Source: Stereum hirsutum FP-91666 SS1
Lineage: Eukaryota > Basidiomycota > Agaricomycetes > Russulales > Stereaceae
Direction: 5' to 3'
DNA: 64,000 bases
Assembly (NCBI RefSeq): GCF_000264905.1
Contig: NW_006763132.1
Coordinates: 1,958,719 to 2,022,718 of the forward strand
Shown here: piece after piece, positions 44,893 through 55,388 of the stretch
How positions within the stretch are numbered: the first letter of the stretch is position 1
Layout: every line of letters begins with the position of its first letter
The notes under the pieces: generated by a model
Told to the model about the DNA's origin: nothing
Databases searched by the model: none
What the model saw: only the letters and a program-made list of their open reading frames with translations
Translations under genes and position numbers: made by a program

Positions 44893-47800
44893 ATGGTCAA
44901 CCTACAGGCGCTTTACTCTGTTCCAGCTGCCGGCTTCAATCATGTCAGTCTGGCATCTCCGAGCACTCCCAGGGTACCAGGACACTTCCCGGTCCCAACA
45001 CCTCGAGACTCTACATCAGATATGCAGCCTACAGAGTTGACAGGCAGGCCAAGGATCAACAAGGCAGGGTTAATCGTGACTGCTGAGCTGGATCAGGCTA
45101 TTTCGAGGTGTCGAAGCAAGGTTCAGAAATTGGCGAAGGACTGTCGGAGAGGGAACAGACGATACCGGCGAGTCCATTTCCGTCGTCTGCCCACGGACAC
45201 TCTGATTTCATGTGCTGAATTCGATGCATGTCGTAGGGATATCGATTTCGACTTATTGGAGGATCGAGACAACTGCCTGCACGGTATCATTGTGGAACCC
45301 AACCCCAAGAAGTATACACCTACGGAGGCCCTGCGCGTTACTCAGATATTCCACGATCCTAAGTTCTTCGTGGATGGTGCGACGGCAAGCGATATTGCAC
45401 AAGGCTACCTGGGTGACTGCTGGTTCCTCAGCGCACTGGCTGTGGTGGCGACCGCTGGACTGATCGAAGTAAGAGCGATACAGTAATCGTGACGAGCTTC
45501 ACTCGATGTTCTGACATTTCCCTCGTATAGCAAATATGTGTGGAGGTCAGTCGTCGATGGGTACCACAAAGCTAATCTGGTATTAATTCGTGATTCGTGA
45601 ACCAACAGAGAGATGAAAAAGTCGGTATCTACGGTTTCATTTTCTGGAGAGACTCGGGATGGGTGGACGTCATTATCGACGAGTGAGTTATCTCATCGGG
45701 TCGTTATCATTGTAGATTGCTGACTGCACTCCTAGTCTTCTCTTCGTGAAAGTTCCCCGCTGGACGGCTCTCACGGACAGAGTAAGTCTTCGAGATCACA
45801 ATTTATAAAATGCAAAAGCCGATTCACTAGGTTATTAGGAGCATATGTTGTATAAGAACGACCAAGATGCGTATGCAAAAGACGCACGAAAGGGAAGCAA
45901 AGCCCTTTACTTCGGAAAGTCTCGGGAAGAAAACGTATGCTCGGCTGTCATTTGTGCAAAGTATCTTTGGCGTGCTGACGCTCAAACTCAGGAAACTTGG
46001 GTGCCTCTAATCGAGAAAGCTTATGCTAAGCTGCACGGAGACTATGCATCCCTAGAAGGTCAGCAAGAGACAAGTGAACATGGACTTGATAAGCTCTCCA
46101 AATACTCACTCTGTTCTATAGGAGGATATACGAACGAAGCAGTGGAAGACCTGACCGGGTAAGCCGTCTCCTTTCGTAACATTACCATGCCGCTGACTTC
46201 ACTTACACAGTGCTGTATCGACTTTGATGTACACACAGGTCCGTCTATATAGAAACGGTGTAGTGTATTAGAGCCATGACTGACGCCGAACTGCTAGGAC
46301 ATCCTCGACCCCGACGAATTCTGGAAGAGCGAACTACTGAACGTCCGAGAAGATCGTGCCTTTGCTTGCTATAATCCGAATACCATGAACATGACTGGCA
46401 CGACTCTTACGAATGGACTCGTCGTAAATCATACATACTCTGTCATCAAAGCCATCGAGTTCAATGGAAAGAGGTTCCTGAAAGTCCGAAATCCGTGGGG
46501 TATGTATGAGTGGACTGGAAGGTGGAGCGATGGGAGTAAGGAGTGGGAGGGACAGTGGTTGGAGGCGCTTTCCGCTCTCGACTATAAGTTCGGAGACGAT
46601 GGAGGTATAGTGACATATTATGATTGATTCTTCATCACTGTTCAATAACCTTCGATTACAGAATTCATCATGGAATACTCCGACTTCCTGCAAGCTTGGG
46701 ATGTTGTTGAGAAATGCCGACTATTTGACGAGCAATGGTCCTGTAGCCAGCTCTGGTTATTAGCAAACCTGGCAACTTACCCGCGACCCACGAACTATGG
46801 CGACGTCTCCTTCACTTTCTCGCTCTCCAAAGATACAGATGCTGTAATCGTGCTCGCACAGCTTGATACCCGATACTTCCGCGGTCTATCGAGCCACTAT
46901 ACCTTCAGTCTGCACTGCCAGATCTTCAAGGAAGGCCAAGATGACCCGGTCTCTATGTCCACTCACAACAAATTTTGGGACCGGAGCGTCAATTTGGAGG
47001 CGTTTCTAGAGGCGGGCGATTATGTCGTGCAGGTGCCTAACTTCTCATGATTTCCAACCCATTTCCACTAATATGGCATTGGAATGACGCCTCAGATTAG
47101 AGTAGAGAGGTTGCCTCCAAATTTCGCCCAAGAAGACATGGTCCCGAAGGATCCGGCACAGGTCATACCCGAAACTCCGCAGAGGAAGATGCTCCAGAAG
47201 ACGTCGGAAGGACTACGAAGCATGTCCATTGCTGCCAGTACGTCTTTCACGTTCCTTCCGGTCGTAGCAGTCAAGTAAACTGGGATTGACATCAACCTTC
47301 GTACATAGACTTCAGACCATCGTATGTATTGTTCCTTCCATCCGTCAGTGAAAGACCACGCTGAATGATAGCTTAATGTAGTGACTACGGTGAGGACATG
47401 CCTATCACCGAGGAGACTTTCACTGGCATGGACATCACGAAGATGGAAATTCTCATGCATAGTCTATACGAAGAACATCGTAAGAAGCGCGAGGCCACCT
47501 TCCGTCCACCAAAATCCACTTCTAGTAGTGTCACGACTACTCCTGCTGAAGGAGTCGTCGTGGCCGCGAATTCCATTTCTGCTACTACCCCGGTTGAGAT
47601 CACCGTGTCTCCTCAGGCTGTTGGTTCCCCATTCGCTTTACCGTCGGGAGTGACGGAGACGTCTTCTGCTGACAAGGCTGCAGTGGGAGTGACCTCTACC
47701 TCGACGGTGCACCCGATAGATCCGACGAAGAACAAATCGGCAGATGGGTCAGAAGATAAGGGGGGTGGATTGAATGGTACCGGCACGACGGAAGGACAGC

Positions 47801-48407
47801 CCAGCAAGGAAAATGGCCACGTCGTTGAGGAAGAGGTCAAGAAGGATGCAGACGTGAAGCCATCACCCGAACCAGCAAATGTTCACATAGGGTATACCTG
47901 CAACGGATGTAAAGGCTCTATCGCGGGATCGAGATTCCGTTGCCTGGAGTGAGTCCCGCCCATGTCCATCTCATTTACATTTCTTGTACTAATTTTGACG
48001 CATGTGTATGTCACAGCGTCGTTTGTTGCGGACATGGTGGATTCGATTTGTGCGAGGATTGCATGAAAAATAATGGGCACAGGACGGGGCACCAAATGCT
48101 GGAGATCACGCTCGCTGACCCCGAAGTTCAGGAGATTTTTGCGGAGGATGTAAGTTTCAATTTCCCCGTGCGTGTCGGTTGTACTAGCTCATCTTGCTCT
48201 GTTGCCCCTAGGACAATCCCGAGAAAGAATCCGTCATTGTTGGCCTACGGGTGTACACACATAAGGAGTGTGCCGCTGTCATCAAAGGCCAGCTGAGGTA
48301 TGTTCTGCGATACGATTGTAAGCCTTTTTTCAAGTACTAACGCATATTTACGCTGTAGACACGGCAGCATAATCAGGAACTACCTCACCATGTCCAAGAT
48401 AATTTGA
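44893..48407 (+). CDS. calpain-family cysteine protease with ZZ finger
   Basis: Calpain (peptidase family C2), 845 residues from 17 exons: 44893-45167, 45237-45468, 45531-45545, 45609-45682, 45736-45781, 45839-45934, 45992-46058, 46122-46158, 46211-46238, 46298-46604, 46662-47032, 47096-47237, 47309-47321, 47382-47948, 48017-48149, 48212-48297, 48359-48407. The catalytic triad is present: Cys in GYLGDCWFLSAL (about 152), His in VVNHTYSVI (about 335) and Asn in VRNPWG (about 355). The usual GHAYS is NHTYS. A beta-sandwich C2-like region follows, then a Ser/Thr-rich linker, then a ZZ-type zinc finger (CNGCKGS...CCGHGGFDLCEDC...H) near the C-terminus. No EF-hands are seen, so calcium dependence is unclear. 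Intron 1 uses a GC donor. Exons of 13, 15 and 28 bases occur. Confidence 0.92.
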
Positions 48408-48621
48408 AGGTGGGACCTTCACGTGTTTGGCACCCTTGTGTTATTCTTTTATCGTCATGTCCATACATCACCATTGTTCTCAAAACGAGTGTAAGATCTC
48501 TGTGTCTATCATCTCGACGTAGTACTCAAAGTCGACAATACCATCAAATGCGGCCGTTCTTCGTAAACGCATATAATCGAGGCCAACGTTGTGACTCGGC
48601 AAGAGGACATGAGGAAGGTGC

Positions 48622-50006
48622 TTATTCGAAGAAGGCTCTAGCCAGAAGCCGACGAATATCCTCCGTATCACTCTGCACTCCAGCGGTACTGCTACGCTCC
48701 CGAATGCGTCGATAATAAGCCTCCCGAACCTCAGGTACCAGCTCGTCCCACATTGACGAAATTCAGACCAATATCAGTGCAGTTTAATAATGATTTGTGC
48801 AAAATAATCTTACCACTTCCATCCACTTTCCCGCAAGGAATTCTCATCCACGTCACCATCGGAAGGCATCGGTTGAAGCCGCTCTTTGTCCAGAGCCGCG
48901 TTCGAAAGCGCCATATAGAGAGGCCGCTCTGCGATGCCGTACACATAGCGAAGTACGGGGGATGTGACAGTGAAATATCGCATCTTGTTCACGACAGCTT
49001 TGCCAAAGAAGTCCCTTCCATCCACCATCATCCAAGTATTCTCCACCGCGGGGTCGTTCGTCAGCGGTTGTGAAGAGGATGATAAGGCACACGGCCCTTC
49101 GACGTCCGTCACGTCGAATGGGATGGTCCAAGTGTGTCGATCACCGACTCGACGGTTGCGCTCCACATAAAAGGACTGGTTGGGCCAAGTTGACGAGCGT
49201 ACGGGACGCCACCCACGATCGTGATATTTTTTGAGAACCACAAGTTGGGCATACTTGTGGCGTCGCATGGAGAGAGTTAAACGTCGCTCGAACGTTGTGT
49301 AAGGATAGAGAGAGTACGCAGCATTGTATGCAATAAAGTTCATGACGCATGCTAGTGAGGCTGAATGTCAGACAACAAAAGCTAACGGAATACCGTAGCA
49401 CATACTGGAATGGAAGCCAAGAATGCAAGCGAAAGGTGATTCGTTCGACGATATGATCTGTACGGACAGTGTCTTATCTTCTTTCTCCTTCTTGAATGTG
49501 TAGATAGCATGGATGCCGGTGCCAGGATACATCCCCGCCATAGCATCCTCGACGATCTCATCGATCTCCTTGCGTTCATGGAACGGAGTCCATGGTGGTA
49601 CGGCTTCCAAAAATGTCGCTGGCTGCTCCGCTGATGGAGCAAATACGAAGCCCTCCTTCTCTATCAACCAGTGTCCCACCCTCTTCGCAAACCCCGGATG
49701 TGTATAGACATCCATGTCGGAGTCTGGCCAGATGGTTCGATCCATGAACTGCAGAGCATTAGATCCAGAGATCAACGTCCCGGTCTGTGCTTGTAGTGAA
49801 CGAAACCCTAGAGGATCATGGAAAAATCGGGATAGGTGACGATTGATACTGTACGCCCTGACAGAGTATTCCTGAGCAGCTGCGTGCAAGAGACGTGACG
49901 TGAAGCTGACACGAGTGATATCGACGGCAGAGATGCCAGAGAAAATACCATCGTAGATCGGTCTGCGGGAAAAGGTGGATTCAATGTACGCTGGTGTAGC
50001 ATCCAT
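48622..50006 (-). CDS. uncharacterised protein with nucleotidyltransferase-like motif
   Basis: Fungal protein of unknown function. Exons 49406-50006, 48814-49351 and probably 48622-48748 (421 residues). Near residue 90, LISGSNALQFMDR is followed by SDMDVYTH, resembling the GS...DxD pattern of nucleotidyltransferase-fold proteins, but no activity can be claimed. The third exon reads DELVPEVREAYYRRIRERSS in perfect frame after WKW, yet the intron before it would end in TG rather than AG; without splicing the protein stops at a TAA within the donor (379 residues). Confidence 0.6.
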
Positions 50007-50301
50007 TTCTCAAAAGTTTGCTGATCGTCAGAACGATGGGACTGTAAGAGACTGATGTCCAAGTCACGGTTACTGGTAAGTACGAAAGAAGGTGCATAAA
50101 GGCTTAATTGTGTGGCGGTAGGTGGCGGTGGCACTGAAGTGATCGGTACACGTCATACCAGTTGGCAACGTGGCCTCAAAGTTGGATCTTGACACGAACG
50201 CTCTCATAGTCGAACACAGACGGGGTATTCAAATCATTATCAACGGCGATCCTCGTTACTTACCGCCATTGATTTCTGGTGCTGAAGCAATATTCTAGCT
50301 C
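50007..50301. promoter_or_regulatory. divergent promoter region
   Basis: Separates two divergent genes. No operator recognised. It contains no ATG that could open an upstream signal-peptide exon for the SARAF homologue (50130-50300 inspected). Confidence 0.35.
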
Positions 50302-51461
50302 ATGTCTCGTATCGCTCTTTCCACTATTCAGGCATTAACCTTCTATAAAGACTCTCTGACCACCTCTCGGCGAGGAAAACCTATTCAACAGCTACAGTGC
50401 GTCGGAGGACCATGCGACCTTTTCGAACCTGATGTTGTACGCTGTGTCAATCAAGGTGGTGAAGGAGTTGACGTAGATTGGAAGGCCAGTGTTTACTATA
50501 ACATCTTAGCCGAATGAATGGGTCACTCGCACTATTCTGACCTTGTGGTTCGTTCGTACAGTGTGAGGCGGACCTTCCAGAAGCATTGCGTTTCGGGAGA
50601 GTACAAGTGTCTTGCGAAGGGTGGTCTTCTCCCGGAGACTCATATGTTCTCAAAGGTATGTCTTTATTCCGAAGGACTCGTATAAACTTGACTCCCAAAA
50701 ATCACATATATCCAATTTAGGCTCCTGCGGCCTTGAGTATCGCTTGGTGCAGGTTCCAAATAAACTTAGAAATACTGGAAGCGACAGACAGTCTTACTCT
50801 GATCATAGTGATTGGTTCTCCTGTAGGTTGACTTCCTTTCCATCCTCGTATGTCTTTTATTCTCCGCTCATTTATTTTGTAACTCGCAGCGGAGAACTTG
50901 GCTTCCCTTGTCTTCTACGCTCTTTGGTTCGGTATATTGGCATTCATAATTTACGCTTTCTTGAAATCATGCTTGGGCGAACGTCCACGCACGCCCGGTT
51001 CTTCTTCTCAACATCCTCCTGCACCTGGTCCTTCCGGTGGTGGATGGTTTCCAAACCGCAGTCCTTACAGCGATGGTACGGACACACCGCCGCCATACTC
51101 GAAATACCCTTCGTCTTCCACAACCGGGCAGCCCTCTGCGGGTGCCAGCGGTCTAGGAGCGGGGAATTTCTGGACAGGTTTGGCTTTGGGCGGTCTTGGG
51201 ACCTACTTCATGAATCGCAATCGCGGCGGACGAGTCGATACCGAGTTCGATAGGGTTCAACGTGAACGAGAACGAAGGAGAGAATGGGATTGGGAGCGGG
51301 AACGTAGACGGCCGACTGCGTCGAGTAGCGGAAGGCTCTTCGGACGGCAGCCGAGTTCGGATTCGACGTCTAGATTCGGTTCGACGAGTCTCGGAGAGGG
51401 GGCATCGGGCTTGGGCTCAATGAGGAGAAGCACAGGGTATGGTGGCTCCAATGTCCGGTAG
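50302..51461 (+). CDS. SARAF-like store-operated calcium entry regulator
   Basis: Homologue of SARAF (TMEM66), an ER membrane protein that in animals restrains store-operated calcium entry. 316 residues from four exons: 50302-50484, 50562-50655, 50721-50822, 50890-51461. The family core is clear: LQCVGGPCDLFEPDVVRCVN, VDWKCEADLPEALRFG, SCEGWSSPGDSYVLKGSC. One membrane helix follows (LVFYALWFGILAFIIYAFL), then a Pro/Ser/Gly-rich and Arg-rich cytosolic tail. The first intron needs a GC donor (GCCAGT) to give the conserved WKCEA. No N-terminal signal peptide is present at this start, although family members usually have one. Confidence 0.87.
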
Positions 51462-52223
51462 ACGAACTTGTGATGTAAGAATAATGTGGGTACGAATATG
51501 ATTCTTTTCCTAGATTGAGCTGACATATCTTGTACCAGGTGAATTACTTATTTGTAGCCCATCAGTTGTACTGGGCTTGATTCCACTCAACGCCCCTCAG
51601 CCTAGCCAAGACCTCTTACCTTTGTATCTACTGGGTCTAGATGATGGTCGAACCTTCCAAATCGATATTAGGGAAGGTTAGACCTCGGGCTCGCTCGAGA
51701 TACTTCCAATAATCTGCCGGATTATGTATTCCGGCCAGCCTCTCTCTTGCTTCTTATTTATGTCTCATGCGCTCCCCGAGCTCCTTAACTATCTTTGTGC
51801 CTTTGGCATAGACAGTCCGAGTTTCTTGCACGTATCTTAAGCCTGACATAGAGTGGGATGAATTATAGCATGCTTGGCATGCTCTCCGAAAAGCTCATGT
51901 GCTCGATTTTTCTCTCAAGATGTCTCGGCCGCTACTTCTCTCAAGGTGATGCCACGTCTACGTTTGATCTGCAAAGACGGTAACTATGTCCGAGGTTTAA
52001 GCTTCCTATTTGACATATCTGGAGTACACTGACTTGCCTCGTGATGGTCGCTCGGGACTCAAGATGGGTGATGCTCGGATTATTGACGGTTTTGAGAAAC
52101 AGGTCACGCTAGGTGTGTACTGCATGCACAAACTGACGGTGTATATAACACCAGCGAGGGCACGTAGCAGTTGTGTCCCCTTTCTACCCGTCATCGTCGT
52201 ATACCTCCTGGGCATACGTCACA
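51462..52223. other. intergenic upstream of cellulase
   Basis: No gene seen. It is the 3' flank of the SARAF homologue and the promoter side of the endoglucanase; short open frames only. Confidence 0.4.
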
Positions 52224-54615
52224 ATGTTCAAGTCACTTACCATATCTCTCGTGGCCTTGGCCATGAGCGCACCGGCTCTTTCAGTATCGTATGTCTTCTT
52301 TATCTTTCGTGCTTGGATTATGACAAGAAACTGATGTATTTCTACGCAGTATCTATGGACAGTGTGGTGTACGTATCTAACACTGTTTACAAAACTCGCT
52401 GAAGGTCGTGAGGACTGACATATTTCTGTGTGGTTCTCAGGGTGTCGGATGGACTGGTATGATGATCATCGTATTCTCTTTTCTTACTTCACTGACGGCC
52501 TTGGTTGTGACAGGGGACACAACCTGTGACGCTGGCCTTGTCTGTACCCACCTCAACGACTGTAAGTTTCAGTATTGACGCTTCGTCGTCATTCGTTGTC
52601 CGCAATAGTCACTGACGAAGTCACGCAGACTACTATCAATGTCTTGCTGGCACTTCCGCTACCACTACCCCAATCACTTCGCCGTCCACGACAAGCTCTG
52701 CCCCGGCTCCCACCGGGTCCACAAACCCACTCTGCTCGAACGCGACTACTAAGTTCCAGTACTTCGGTGTCAACGAATCTGGCGCTGAGTTCGGTAACAC
52801 CGTCATCCCCGGCGCTCTCGGTGCGTACGATGACTTGCCTCTGTTCTTCTCAAAACGATAGACTGAACCGTCATAACGTATAGGTACGGATTATATCTGG
52901 CCCGCGCCCAGCAGTATCGACGTGCGTTTTTTTCTCTCATCCCTTTTTTCGAAAGATTGCTAATGTATTTCCGCTCCGACAATAGTACTTCATGAACCTT
53001 GGCTTCAACACCTTCCGGGTTCCATTCTTGATGGAGCGTATGGTTCCTCCCTCGACCGGAATGACTGGTGCCTTCAACCAGACTTACTTCAGCGGTCTCT
53101 CCTCGGTAACTTGGAATTCAATCTTTGTCTATTTCACTACGCTGACTCCCCCGTCAGACTGTTAGTTATATCACAGGAAAGGGTGGTTTCGTTCTTATCG
53201 AACGTAAGTTCTCAAGGTGATCGAAACTCTGAAGAGGGTTACTAAGGTCATCGTATAGCGCACAACTACATGATCTACAATGGCGCCACAATCACGAGCA
53301 CTTCCGAGTACGCTTTTCCTCCTGACACATGCGATCGTGGCAGCTGAGTTCTAATCCATCATATCCAGCTTCCAGACGTGTCAGTTTACACAAATTTCCC
53401 CGGTGTTTGGCTATACTGATACTTTTTTTAGTCTGGACGAACTTGGCTACTGAGTTCGTGAGTGCCTACTTCGCCTTCACCTGGATGTTAGTATCGTGGC
53501 GACTCATTTTCATGCCACAGAAAACTAACGACAACGTCATTTTCGACTTGATGAACGAGCCGCATGATATCCCCGCCACGACCGTTTTTGACTTGGTAAG
53601 TATACTCAACGCTTTCTTGATCGAAGGAGGTACCTATCCGTCATACCAATGCCTGGATTTCGAAATCCTTGTAGATGGCGGCAGGTATCAAAGGTGTTAG
53701 GGCCGCTGGCGCAACCACTCAGCTCATCATGGTTGAGGGAACCTGTACGTACCTCCGTTGTCCATCCGTGATAACCATCTCATGCCTTTCTTTGCCGCCA
53801 CTCTTCAGCTTGGTACGTCACTTGGCCCTGCCGGTTTAAGGAAAGAGTCGAATGATCCTAATCTTTCTGCCTGTGCCATGAAGGACTGGGGCGTGGACCT
53901 GGACATCGTCAGGAAACGCCGCTGCTTTCACAGGCATCAATGCAGCCGACCCAAACAACAATGTCGCCATCGGTGAGTACACGCCGGAATAACCCTGCCA
54001 ATATTTGTTGATGGTCTATTTTCTCTCCCTTCATGAAACACAGAAATGCACCAATACCTGGACTCTGACGGCTCTGGAACTTCCGATGTCTGCGTTTCCA
54101 GTGATATCGGCGCCTCCAGGCTCGCAGATGCCACTTCATGGCTGATCGCGAACAACATCAAGGTAAGCCTCATTGTCAAGCATGATTGTTTCAAGGAGTG
54201 CCTCTGACCAAGGCTTCAGGGCTTCCTCGGCGAGATGGGTGCTGGGTCGAATGGTAAGTTCTCGGCCTAGATTCCTTTGCATATCCAGAATGCTCATTCT
54301 TCCCCGCACTCACCCCGCACCCCGCATTTCGTATTCCGCACCCCGTACCCCGTACCCCGTACCCCGCAGATGTTTGTATTGAGGCCGTTCAAGGCGCTCT
54401 GTGCACGCTTCAGGAGGCAGGCGGAGTGTGGTTGGGCGCTCTCTGGTGGGCTGCGGGGCAATGGTGGGGCGATGTAAGTTCTCGCCTTTGTATTTTGCGG
54501 CTGGGTCGCTTGCTTATCTTCCGCTCTCTTTATACAGTACTACCAATCGATCGAGCCTCCTAGCGGCCCTGCCATCCCATCCATCCTGCCACAAGCTCTC
54601 GAACCATTCTTGTAA
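52224..54615 (+). CDS. GH5 endoglucanase with N-terminal CBM1
   Basis: Secreted endo-1,4-beta-glucanase, 400 residues from 19 exons: 52224-52288, 52350-52368, 52441-52456, 52514-52561, 52629-52820, 52884-52921, 52986-53105, 53158-53203, 53259-53307, 53369-53379, 53432-53457, 53521-53595, 53675-53744, 53809-53812, 53884-53972, 54044-54162, 54220-54253, 54370-54473, 54538-54615. A signal peptide ([20 protein letters not shown]) is followed by a family 1 cellulose-binding module (YGQCGGVGWTG...YYQCL), a Ser/Thr/Pro linker and the GH5 barrel. The acid/base Glu is in FDLMNEPHD and the nucleophile Glu in [10 protein letters not shown]. Exon 14 is only 4 bases (CTTG) and is needed to rebuild EGTSWTGAWTW. 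Exon 10 has 11 bases. Likely GH5 subfamily 5, like Trichoderma EGII. Confidence 0.93.
54296..54369 (+). repeat. CCCCGTA minisatellite at a 3' splice site
   Basis: Imperfect repeats of CCCCGYA/CCCCGTA fill the end of cellulase intron 17; the last unit, CCCCGCAG, supplies the acceptor. Confidence 0.8.
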
Positions 54616-54957
54616 ACCGTCATCGATGGGTATGAACGATGAGAAAAAGGGGTTAGAACAGCTTCGTGACGATGCGATTCATGATGAAGTTGACTATATA
54701 CAGTGTACCTTGGGGTTTCTATCTGTAGGGCTGCAAGTAAGGATTTCTACTATTAGTCCGAATGGAGGTGCGCGTGGGTTGTACTGACACAGAGGCAGGA
54801 AATACATTCTTCCCAAAGATGGTTTGATAGCTAAATATGAGATGCGCTCACTGCGCTGCGCAAACGTAAGTACAGTGCAAATGTAGCTTGCGTTTTCGAT
54901 TGCGACCAGTCGGCACTGTAGCAAGCCACCAATCACCGTTGTCCGGGGCTAGCCGGT
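54616..54957. other. intergenic, no gene seen
   Basis: 3' flank of the cellulase gene. No supported feature. Confidence 0.4.
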
Positions 54958-55170
54958 ATGGTTAGTGCCGAGTTGCTTCAATCCGACCTCTATGATACTC
55001 ACGACGACTCCTTCCCCGATGAGACTTTTTCGTTGGATGCTTCGACTTGTGCAAACAGTGTAAGTAACTGATAAGTGGAGAGAGTTGACTGACGCAAGAA
55101 TGATGGCGACGATGCGTCTCTTGCCGGACCGACCTCACGCCGTGTCAACGTTTCTTCCTCGTACCCATGA
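54958..55170 (+). CDS. possible two-exon small protein
   Basis: Exon 54958-55059 (MVSAELLQSDLYDTHDDSFP...) and exon 55099-55170 (NDGDDASLAGPTSRRVN...) join in frame across a 39-base GTAAGT...AAG intron to give 57 acidic residues. No homologue is recognised. It may be a real small gene, a decayed fragment or chance. Confidence 0.25.
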
Positions 55171-55220
55171 TGCATCCGGATAGACCCTAGTACGCCTTAA
55201 GCTTCTCACAGAATTCTAAC

Positions 55221-55232
55221 GCGGGGCGGGGT
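55221..55232 (+). promoter_or_regulatory. CreA/Mig1-like GC boxes upstream of sugar transporter
   Basis: GCGGGGCGGGGT contains overlapping matches to SYGGRG, the binding pattern of fungal carbon-catabolite repressors, about 160 bases before the transporter start. A TATATAAA box lies at 55280-55287. Repression by glucose is an inference. Confidence 0.4.
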
Positions 55233-55388
55233 CTGTTCCTTGAATGTACCAGCTGACCTTGAGAGAAGGCAAAGTAGGTATATAAACACAATGTTCGGCG
55301 TGGGGGTTTGTCGAGTCTCCCTTCCGACGTTTCTGCGGGCCTTAACGAATCCCCAGTAGTTCGAACTCACTCTAGCACGCACGTCATA

